This document shows positions 23,578-30,229 of a stretch of DNA of 31,628 bases, one piece after another. Position 1 is the first letter of the stretch. Every line of letters begins with the position of its first letter. A program made the translations under genes and the position numbers. The notes beneath the pieces were generated by a model. It was not told the origin of the DNA. It ran no database searches and saw only the letters and a program-made list of their open reading frames with translations. Source of the DNA: CAZDAM01 sp964503595 (GTDB lineage: Bacteria; Muiribacteriota; UBA6191); the NCBI GenBank assembly GCA_964503595.1, contig CAZDAM010000029.1, forward strand, positions 1 to 31,628, written 5' to 3'.

Positions 23578-24693
23578 ATGGCTATGGAAGAGGAGCTCAC
23601 CCTTCATTACACGAATGATTATGTGTTCAAGTATGTTTTCGGCTCCCCTGAGCATCAAGCGGCTCGCAATGGCTTCATCAACGCTGTTCTTGGTTTGAGT
23701 GGAGCCGGGAGAATTGTCGAAAGTGATGTTCTTAATCCTTTCAAGATCAAGGAAACCGCGGATGACAAGCTTTGTATTCTTGATATTTTAGCCAGAACCG
23801 CTTCGGGCAAGCTCATCAACCTTGAAATGCAGGCTCGCCAGGAAGCAGACTATATCCAAAGAGTTCTGTATTACGCCTGCCATCTGGTGGCAAGCCAGTT
23901 GAAGAGTTCGGAGAAGTACACAGATTCATCCCCAGTTGTGAGCATTTCCATTCTTGACTGGAATCTGAAGAAACATACCGAGGTTCACTCCGTTTTTCGT
24001 CTGCTTGAAACCAGCACGTATAAAGAACTGAGTCGGGATCTGGAGTTTCACTTTATTCAACTAAAACGCTTTCGGCCCCAGAAGTCATTGTCTCAATGCA
24101 GTTCTTTAGAGCGTTGGATGACACTGTTTTTGAAGGGGGAGCAGGATATGAATGACATTTTGGAAGAACTGAAAAAAGACAAGGGGATTGCCCAGGCGAT
24201 TGAAGCTTTTGATCAATGCAGAAAGAATGATGAACTTCGTCTGGCAGCACTTTCTCGTGAGCGGGCGATCCGCTCTTACAATAAAAGCGTTCGTGTAGCC
24301 CGTGAAGAAGGTGAAAAAGCGGGTCGCCAGGAAGGCGAGAAGATTGGTCGNNNNNNNNNNNNNNNNNNNNNNNNNNNNNNNNNNNNNNNNNNNNNNNNNN
24401 NNNNNNNNNNNNNNNNNNNNNNNNNNNNNNNNNNNNNNNNNNNNNNNNNNCAGGAAGGCGAGAAGATTGGTCGCCAGGAAGGCGAGAAGATTGGTCGGCA
24501 GGAAGGCGAGAAGATTGGACATAAGAGAGGTTTTGAACAGGGAGAAATCCAAGGTCAGCTTGAAATTCTGATCGATTTGAGGCAGTCCGGGGTTTTGACT
24601 TCATCTGCGGTGGTGGAGAAAATGCGGACTTTGCTTGGAAGAGGGCAGGATGATTTGGTACAGGATTTTTTGAGCCGACTGAGCCGGATTTGA
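23578..24693 (+). CDS. Rpn-family PD-(D/E)XK nuclease / putative transposase-like protein, with assembly gap
   Basis: About 370 residues with the gap counted as 100 bases; true length is unknown. The N-terminal half fits the PD-(D/E)XK family called Rpn or PDDEXK_2: T-N-D-Y-V-F-K-Y-V-F-G (12-22), L-D-I-L-A with catalytic Asp69, then L-I-N-L-E-M-Q with Glu83-x-Gln85, and R-V-L-Y-Y (95-99). In E. coli these proteins are toxic DNA nucleases linked to recombination and phage defence. The C-terminal part is helical and charged, and holds an 8-residue tandem repeat (R-Q-E-G-E-K-I-G) interrupted by the Ns. An internal in-frame start with a strong ribosome-binding site lies at 24148. The gene starts at ATG 23578 (or 23584), 34 bases after the transporter operon, with little Shine-Dalgarno sequence. 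Confidence 0.88.
   Translation: MAMEEELTLHYTNDYVFKYVFGSPEHQAARNGFINAVLGLSGAGRIVESDVLNPFKIKETADDKLCILDILARTASGKLINLEMQARQEADYIQRVLYYACHLVASQLKSSEKYTDSSPVVSISILDWNLKKHTEVHSVFRLLETSTYKELSRDLEFHFIQLKRFRPQKSLSQCSSLERWMTLFLKGEQDMNDILEELKKDKGIAQAIEAFDQCRKNDELRLAALSRERAIRSYNKSVRVAREEGEKAGRQEGEKIGXXXXXXXXXXXXXXXXXXXXXXXXXXXXXXXXXXQEGEKIGRQEGEKIGRQEGEKIGHKRGFEQGEIQGQLEILIDLRQSGVLTSSAVVEKMRTLLGRGQDDLVQDFLSRLSRI
24133..24141 (+). promoter_or_regulatory. Strong internal ribosome-binding site inside the Rpn gene
   Basis: AAGGGGGAG is followed by six bases and then ATG 24148, in frame with the Rpn gene (Met191). It is much stronger than the site in front of the full-length start at 23578. Confidence 0.6.
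24148..24693 (+). CDS. Predicted intragenic small protein (RpnS-like, C-terminal domain of the Rpn gene)
   Basis: The frame from ATG 24148 to the shared stop encodes only the C-terminal, non-catalytic part: M-N-D-I-L-E-E-L-K-K-D, a helical segment, the R-Q-E-G-E-K-I-G repeats and a short tail. The start has an optimal Shine-Dalgarno sequence at six-base spacing. It is known that E. coli Rpn genes make a separate small protein (RpnS) from an internal start, that RpnS blocks the toxic full-length RpnL, and that RpnS has a helix with four-residue repeats of variable number. The repeat here is two four-residue blocks (R-Q-E-G, E-K-I-G), matching that scheme. That this copy works the same way is inference. 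Confidence 0.5.
   Translation: MNDILEELKKDKGIAQAIEAFDQCRKNDELRLAALSRERAIRSYNKSVRVAREEGEKAGRQEGEKIGXXXXXXXXXXXXXXXXXXXXXXXXXXXXXXXXXXQEGEKIGRQEGEKIGRQEGEKIGHKRGFEQGEIQGQLEILIDLRQSGVLTSSAVVEKMRTLLGRGQDDLVQDFLSRLSRI
24301..24519 (+). repeat. 24-base in-frame tandem repeat (R-Q-E-G-E-K-I-G) spanning the second gap
   Basis: A degenerate first unit (24301-24324, R-E-E-G-E-K-A-G) and one full unit (24325-24348) precede the Ns. One unit missing its first codon (24451-24471) and two full units (24472-24495, 24496-24519) follow. The last unit differs only in CGG for CGC and in the final GGA. At least four near-identical units exist; the Ns hide the real number. Units are eight codons, so the frame is kept. 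Confidence 0.9.
24351..24450. other. Assembly gap (100 N placeholder)
   Basis: Exactly 100 Ns inside the 24-base repeat array. The frame continues across by chance: the array phase needs 1 base plus multiples of 24, and 100 leaves the same remainder modulo 3. The true length is not given by the Ns. Confidence 0.97.
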
Positions 24694-24709
24694 GTGATTC
24701 TGTCTGAGA

Positions 24710-26068
24710 ATGAAACAGTTTTTTCTTCTGTGGGTTCTGTTTTTTCATAGCTCTCTATCTTTTTCGGATTCTCTTCAGGAGCGTTATACGCGGGCTGTGG
24801 AGTGGGAATCCAGGGGAAAATTTGTCCATGCTCTGAAAGAATATCGTGAAATTCTGAAGTTTCGGCCCCAGTCGACGGAAATCAGCAATCGGGCAGCTTC
24901 CTGTTTCGAAAGACTCGGCTATCACGAGCTGGCTCTTCGCTATTACGAAAAATCCCTGGAGTATGCACCCCGAAACGCGAAAGCCCTGGCTGGCAAGGCA
25001 CGTGCCGAGCTGGCTCTGGCATCCATGGTTCGGGAAGAGGAGCAGGAAAGCAGGGGCGTTGAGATTGTTCTTCCCGGTCAGGAAACAAAAGCCCCGGCCG
25101 TTGAGGAAACCCAGAGCCGTCTGTGGTTCAGCCGGGAAGGTGTGCTTTACACCATGCTCAGAAATGGAAGTTCCCAGCGCCGTTATTCTGAAGTGCAGTT
25201 TGGCTGGCTGGATCGTCCTGTTCCCGGCTTTGGCTGGCTGAGTACTACAGGCGGAGCCGGAAGTGGTCAGAAAGATCGCGACATTCAGTGGTTTGATGGT
25301 CGTACCGGGACTCTCTATCAGGTGCTTTCATCGACCAAGGATGACTACAACCCGGTTTATCTGAGTGGTTCCCATTTTCATTTTCTAAGATCCGGGGCTT
25401 CCGGGGGGCAGTGGCTTGAGGCCGAGCTTTCCTCGGAGGGACGGATTCTTTCTGAAACCAGCGTGATCGGGGACTTTCAGGATGCTAGAGGCCTGATCCC
25501 CGGACCGGAAGGTCTGTGGGTTCTGGGGAGACGGAATCCGATTGAGCCGATCAAGGCCTGGTATTTCCATCAGGGAGAACTTTTGAGGAAATCTCCCGGA
25601 AGCGGTGAAGATGATGGTGTAGTCCCTTCTTCCCAGGCAGTCCTCTATGCGATTCGCCGGGTTGACCCATTGCTTAAGAGGAACTTTCTTATCCTGAACG
25701 AGACTAATGGAAAGAGACTGAGTCTGCCACAGGAGGGGGTTGATCTTCTGGAAGGAAGTTTTGATCCCAAGAGCACTTTCTTCTTTGCTGCGGCCAGTGT
25801 CAAGGATCCTGCAGAGGGTTGGGCTACTCGCCTGATGGCTTTGAACCTGACAAATTCTGAGCAGAGGGTATTGCTGAAGACCAATTTTCTGATTCGGAGC
25901 CTGGTGGTCGATGAAGGTTTGGACTGGATTTACTATCTGACGGATTATGATGGAAATTTTGAAGTTTATCGTCTGGCGATTCAGGGAGACGGGACTCCGG
26001 AACGCCTTACCCTCAGCCCGGACCAGAATGAACTCCAGCTTGGAATCTGGACCTTCCCATCGTTCTGA
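24710..26068 (+). CDS. Secreted TPR protein with propeller-like C-terminal region
   Basis: 452 residues. The N-terminus MKQFFLLWVLFFHSSLSFSD is a signal peptide. Two TPR motifs follow at about 22-52 and 56-90 (A-L-K-E-Y-R-E-I-L-K-F-R-P and L-A-L-R-Y-Y-E-K-S-L-E-Y-A-P). Residues 130-452 are beta-rich with repeated short blocks such as Y-Y-L-T-D-Y-D-G-N-F-E-V-Y-R-L and R-L-T-L-S, resembling the TolB/WD40-like (PD40) beta-propeller family. Such proteins bind partner proteins in the periplasm. ATG 24710 lies 16 bases after the Rpn stop with a poor Shine-Dalgarno sequence. The following secreted genes lie in the same direction with short spacing. The function is unknown; the propeller call is moderate. 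Confidence 0.82.
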   Translation: MKQFFLLWVLFFHSSLSFSDSLQERYTRAVEWESRGKFVHALKEYREILKFRPQSTEISNRAASCFERLGYHELALRYYEKSLEYAPRNAKALAGKARAELALASMVREEEQESRGVEIVLPGQETKAPAVEETQSRLWFSREGVLYTMLRNGSSQRRYSEVQFGWLDRPVPGFGWLSTTGGAGSGQKDRDIQWFDGRTGTLYQVLSSTKDDYNPVYLSGSHFHFLRSGASGGQWLEAELSSEGRILSETSVIGDFQDARGLIPGPEGLWVLGRRNPIEPIKAWYFHQGELLRKSPGSGEDDGVVPSSQAVLYAIRRVDPLLKRNFLILNETNGKRLSLPQEGVDLLEGSFDPKSTFFFAAASVKDPAEGWATRLMALNLTNSEQRVLLKTNFLIRSLVVDEGLDWIYYLTDYDGNFEVYRLAIQGDGTPERLTLSPDQNELQLGIWTFPSF

Positions 26069-26108
26069 AAAACTAAAGCAGAAACCTTTATTTCCCGATA
26101 CTTTTTGT

Positions 26109-27596
26109 ATGACTTTCGGGCGTATGATCAAAATAATGGCTTCCGTGTGCCTTGCGGCTTTTTTGATTGCAGGCTGTGGCGGCGGTGGCGGAGGGTCGGA
26201 TTCCGGCTCTGGGTCAGGCATTGGCAATGGTTTGGGTGGTACTGGAGTGGATGCATCCCTGCGGGTGGTTTTTCCGGCTCCTCAATCCCTGAGCCTTGGA
26301 CTGGTTGCCGATTCTACCCTCTCTGATCTCCAACGCTATGAAAGAAGCGGCACATTCTCGTTTCAGCCCTCAGCCAGTCTGAGTATGACGGAAAGACAGG
26401 ATGAGAGTCAGCGTTACTATGCGATTTCCTCGACCATCAAACGCCAGATTGCCTATTATCGTGTGGTGGTTTCGGGGCCGGATATGCAGACCGTATCGGC
26501 TGAATTTCCTTCTTCGCAGACCTTCGCCATCATTCGGGTTCCCAGCGGAAACGGGCGCACCATTGTCATCAAGGCCCTGAACACATCCAGAGAGGAACTC
26601 CTCTCCACAGCCCCGATTGTCCTGAATCTGGATCCGGCATCGACCCGTGAACTGGTTGGTCAGGGAGGAGCAGGAAGTGGGGAAGGTACAGTTCCGGTTG
26701 AGTTCGTGCTGGTGGACAATATCGCCCCGGTTACCGTGATTTACGCTTCCAATGGCAATACGGTGGAAGGGCCCCATCGTTCGGCTGTGGATATTGTTCT
26801 CTCCAATAACGAAACGGATGCGAGGCTGTTCTACAAGGTTTCCGAGGATGGAAAACCGGCTTCCAGCCTGATCGCCGTGACTTCGGATTATGTTCAGACC
26901 CAGACCACAACAACAATCAGCCTGAATCAGGAAGCGGTCTATTTCTTTGAATTCTATTCGATCGATGCTCAGGGCAATCAGGAATCCCTGCAACAGAAGC
27001 TCATTACTGTCAACTTCAATCTGAATCCACCGGTGACCCAGCTTGACTATCCCGGTGCTCCTTACAAATTTTTCACGGCGGCTACCGTGGGCCTTTCGGT
27101 TGCCATGCAGACAGGACAGACCGGAGTGATCAGCTATCAGGTGGATGGGGGAAATCAGCTGAAGTCCACCAGCCTGAAACATCTGGAAGAAACCCGTGTC
27201 ACGATTGGAGATGGTCGGGTCCTGTCCACGCCTTCGGTTCTGAGCTTTCAGGCGGCAGTGACCAACGGCAGTGAAGAATTGAGCCCCCGAACCACAGAAT
27301 TTGTGCTGACGGACATTTCGGTTGGGGGATCGGTGAAGGTCACGTTTACCGGCAGCGCCCAGTCCTTTGTTTCCACAGGAAGAGTTCCATTCTGTGATAC
27401 AGATGCAACCTCATATCTGGTGAATGCCGATCAGTGCCAGTCCAAAGGTAAACTTCTAATTTTCAAGGCCGGGAGAGCCTCTGTCGGCATGGGAGCGGAT
27501 TTTGACTGCTTCCGTTCAGTCAGTTCCGTGATTTCCGTAACTTCCTCGGGTAGCTGCAAGCCGTGCAACCAGCCCGGAGTGGACTGTCCGAACTGA
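26109..27596 (+). CDS. Lipoprotein with Ig-like regions and a cysteine-rich C-terminus
   Basis: 495 residues from ATG 26109; starts at 26124 and 26136 are also possible and none has a strong ribosome-binding site. The frame is open further upstream but only inside the preceding gene. The signal ends L-I-A-G-C (lipobox, Cys23), followed by a Gly/Ser-rich flexible linker. The body is beta-rich: residues about 200-310 (D-N-I-A-P-V-T-V-I-Y-A-S-N-G) and 310-410 look like Ig-like or chitobiase-C-type domains of surface proteins (Y-S-I-D-A-Q-G-N-Q-E). The last 70 residues hold six cysteines. It is probably anchored in the outer membrane and surface exposed. It precedes two fibre-like proteins by 11 bases and may anchor or partner them (inference). 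Confidence 0.85.
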   Translation: MTFGRMIKIMASVCLAAFLIAGCGGGGGGSDSGSGSGIGNGLGGTGVDASLRVVFPAPQSLSLGLVADSTLSDLQRYERSGTFSFQPSASLSMTERQDESQRYYAISSTIKRQIAYYRVVVSGPDMQTVSAEFPSSQTFAIIRVPSGNGRTIVIKALNTSREELLSTAPIVLNLDPASTRELVGQGGAGSGEGTVPVEFVLVDNIAPVTVIYASNGNTVEGPHRSAVDIVLSNNETDARLFYKVSEDGKPASSLIAVTSDYVQTQTTTTISLNQEAVYFFEFYSIDAQGNQESLQQKLITVNFNLNPPVTQLDYPGAPYKFFTAATVGLSVAMQTGQTGVISYQVDGGNQLKSTSLKHLEETRVTIGDGRVLSTPSVLSFQAAVTNGSEELSPRTTEFVLTDISVGGSVKVTFTGSAQSFVSTGRVPFCDTDATSYLVNADQCQSKGKLLIFKAGRASVGMGADFDCFRSVSSVISVTSSGSCKPCNQPGVDCPN

Positions 27597-27607
27597 GGGA
27601 GATGGGT

Positions 27608-30229
27608 GTGATTTTGGCAAAATCATTTCGGTTTTTTGGGGTCAGAAGCCTGTGGGCTCTGGTTCTCTTTTTTCTGTGTTTTTCTGGTCTTCATGCTGAG
27701 ATACCCCAGGTGCTGCACTATCAGGGTATGCTTCTGTCCCGTCCGGCCACTTCAGGATCGACTTCAGAACTGCCCCGGCCGGTCTACGGACGCATCGAAA
27801 AGCAGCTTACGGTCAACATCCGCCCGTTTCTGGGTGGAGGAATCCTGGATACTCCGGTCTATACGACAACCTTCAATGACGTTCTGATTGATAATGGTGT
27901 CTTTGATCTTGAGATTCCCGTCCCGGCCACCCTGTCCTTCAACCAGTCCTATGCAGTTGAAGTGGTGGTTCTGAGTGCCGGGGGAGGAAGTGCCGGAGTG
28001 GTACCCCTGAGGGCAGTTCCCTATGCTTTCATGGCCAAGACGGCGAGTACTTTCGGGGGCTTTCCTGCTTCTGCCTTTGCCCGCAAGGGACACGGGCACA
28101 ACTCGGCAACCAGGAGTTTCACTCTGGATGCTACGGGACAGACTCCCCAGCCGGGAGTGGATCGCTTCAGGGTGATCAATGGAAGTGAGGCCAGTGTTCC
28201 CGGTTTTGCCGTATTTACGGTGGACGCCAATGGAAGCATCACCCGGGTCAGCCTGATGTCCTTTTCCGGTGCCATCATCGCAGAAGGGGCCCTGAGGGTT
28301 CTGGATGCCAATGGGCGGACTCTGGTTTCTGAAGTCAGAGCTGATGGAAGTGCTCTTTTCCGCAATGTCGTTTTCAAAGGGGCTTCGACAGCAAAGACCA
28401 TGGTAGTCAGTGGAGCGACTCAGATGGATACGATAAAAATCGGCGGAAGTCTGATTTTTGGCCCGGATTCTGCGATTGCAGCCCGACCGGGAGGGCAGGA
28501 CACACCCAATATCATTGGGCTGACCCACAGACTCGAAGATCATACGGACTCCCTGGTTTTACAGGGTCTACAGTCCATCACCAGTGGAGCGATTGTCACT
28601 GCCGGTCTGCACCGTCATGTTGTCCAAGACGGTATTTTTGGACCCAAGGCCCTCTCCGGTTCGATTGTCACCAGCTCGACAGTGCTGGATGGGTCGATCA
28701 AGAATGAAGATCTGGCTACAGATGCAGCCATTCCGGATACGGCTCTTGCTCCCATCAATACTCCTGGAAAGATTGCTGCAACGGCTCTTCCTTCAGAGCT
28801 TGCCAGAAAGGATCAGAGCAATACTTTTGGCGCCGGTTTTGCAACGGGCCAGGGCGGTCTGATTCAGACTCTGAACCAGCTGGATCGGGTGCGTTCCAAA
28901 ACAGTCACGATTGTAGCGACCTCATCCCTTGCGTCTCTGGTGCTTTTTGAGGCCAGAAGCTTTGGAGGGGAATTCCGCTGGGTTCTGGAAAATAACGGGA
29001 CCTTGACTTTTCGCCGTCAGATTGGGGGGACTGCTGAAGAAACCCGTCTGAAGATTCAGCCAATGGGGAGCAGAGCCACAATGGAGTTCAGCAAATTCCG
29101 TTTTGAGGGAGACCCGAATATGGTGAACGGGACCTCGATTGCAGATGGCTCGATTACAGGGGATCGCATCATTGCTTCTTCAATACCAGGAGATCGTCTG
29201 GTCGATGGAGCCATTTCGACAACCGTCTTTGCTGATGGAACCATTCCGGGAACCAAAATTGCCACTTCGGCCATCACATCCGATCGGATCGCGGACGGGG
29301 CGATCGGCAATGCCCAGATTCAGGATGGGGCAATAACCCTAACCAAGATGGCCAATGAAGTTTTAACTGAAGATAAGTTTCAGGCCGGTTCCCTGACTCT
29401 GGATCGCATTGAGGCTTCGGCATTAAGAGCCGTAAAGTTTGAAGCAGGTTCGCTGGGTCCTGAGCACATTGTTTCCGGAACTCTGACGGAAGATTACCTG
29501 GCGGATTCTTCCATTCCCGGAACCGTCATTCAGACTTTGGCGATTGGAAACCTCAATCTTGCCGACGAAGTCCTCACTCTGAGGGACAAGCCTGTTTCGA
29601 TTGAAATGGATAATCCGACGACGCCCATAATGTTTCTGAAGGCGGAAACCAGTGGCCAACGTCCCCTGGATATGTTTTCCAATCAGGGAACAACCGGATC
29701 CTTTGAGGATATCAAAGGAATTGAACTGGCATCTGCTGATGGCAGTCGTTCGATCGGCTTTAGTGTGAACGGGAAACTTTCTGTGCGAAGCACCAATTTC
29801 ACTACTGTAGTGACCCTGGAGCCAGACATGCTTTCAACGGCCTTCGGAGCCCCACGTTTCGGAGCCAATAGTTGCGTGCAGACAGACTTCACTCTGGTGA
29901 GTGACAGCAGCAATACCACTGGTACAGGCTTCTGCTTCAAGGAGCTTCTGACTCCCAATAACTATGAATCGGCCATGGCGGACTGTTTTTCGGCCGGGGC
30001 CAGTCTCTGTACTCTGCCGGAAACCCTTATGGCCTGTCGTCGCGGCGTCTATACCGTAACCAATACTATGATGACAGCGGAACTGGTGGATACAGTAGGG
30101 GATGGTACGATGCATTATGTGACCTTGCAGGTTCCTTCTGGGGCTTGCACGTCAGCAGGAAATATTACTCTGGGAAATATTCTGGCAAGCACCAATAACC
30201 CGGCATATGGATGCTGCTATCGACCATGA
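27608..30229 (+). CDS. Secreted fibre-like protein with decapeptide repeats (paralogue 1)
   Basis: 873 residues from GTG 27608, six bases after GAGGGAG (27595-27601); ATG 27602 is the alternative but lies directly against that site. The signal peptide ends near F-S-G-L-H-A. An N-terminal domain follows (I-P-Q-V-L-H-Y-Q-G-M-L, F-N-D-V-L-I-D-N-G-V-F, V-P-Y-A-F-M-A), then a G-H-G-H-N motif and a repeating beta-rich shaft. Residues 512-651 are fourteen perfect-length decapeptides. The C-terminal 110 residues are cysteine-rich (A-D-C-F-S-A-G-A-S-L-C-T-L-P-E) and look a little like a C-type-lectin-type fold. The layout of N-terminal attachment domain, fibrous shaft and globular tip resembles phage tail fibres and trimeric surface fibres. 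It overlaps the next paralogue by ATGA. The function is unknown; adhesion is a guess. Confidence 0.85.
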   Translation: MILAKSFRFFGVRSLWALVLFFLCFSGLHAEIPQVLHYQGMLLSRPATSGSTSELPRPVYGRIEKQLTVNIRPFLGGGILDTPVYTTTFNDVLIDNGVFDLEIPVPATLSFNQSYAVEVVVLSAGGGSAGVVPLRAVPYAFMAKTASTFGGFPASAFARKGHGHNSATRSFTLDATGQTPQPGVDRFRVINGSEASVPGFAVFTVDANGSITRVSLMSFSGAIIAEGALRVLDANGRTLVSEVRADGSALFRNVVFKGASTAKTMVVSGATQMDTIKIGGSLIFGPDSAIAARPGGQDTPNIIGLTHRLEDHTDSLVLQGLQSITSGAIVTAGLHRHVVQDGIFGPKALSGSIVTSSTVLDGSIKNEDLATDAAIPDTALAPINTPGKIAATALPSELARKDQSNTFGAGFATGQGGLIQTLNQLDRVRSKTVTIVATSSLASLVLFEARSFGGEFRWVLENNGTLTFRRQIGGTAEETRLKIQPMGSRATMEFSKFRFEGDPNMVNGTSIADGSITGDRIIASSIPGDRLVDGAISTTVFADGTIPGTKIATSAITSDRIADGAIGNAQIQDGAITLTKMANEVLTEDKFQAGSLTLDRIEASALRAVKFEAGSLGPEHIVSGTLTEDYLADSSIPGTVIQTLAIGNLNLADEVLTLRDKPVSIEMDNPTTPIMFLKAETSGQRPLDMFSNQGTTGSFEDIKGIELASADGSRSIGFSVNGKLSVRSTNFTTVVTLEPDMLSTAFGAPRFGANSCVQTDFTLVSDSSNTTGTGFCFKELLTPNNYESAMADCFSAGASLCTLPETLMACRRGVYTVTNTMMTAELVDTVGDGTMHYVTLQVPSGACTSAGNITLGNILASTNNPAYGCCYRP
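29141..29560 (+). repeat. Fourteen consecutive decapeptide repeats in the fibre-like protein
   Basis: The coding sequence has a 30-base period with no insertions: ADGSITGDRI, IASSIPGDRL, VDGAISTTVF, ADGTIPGTKI, ATSAITSDRI, ADGAIGNAQI, QDGAITLTKM and seven more, to QTLAIGNLNL. The pattern is x-[D/A]-[G/S]-[S/A/T]-[I/L]-x-x-x-x-[I/L/F]. Two or three related units also occur earlier (S-G-S-I-V-T-S-S-T-V, L-D-G-S-I-K-N-E-D-L). The repeats are diverged at DNA level, unlike the two gap-associated arrays. Confidence 0.92.

Noticed and set aside
23578..24693. Rpn gene as a mobile element (transposase)
   Set aside because: The family is often labelled transposase, but no terminal inverted repeats or target-site duplications are visible around the gene, so no mobile element is called.
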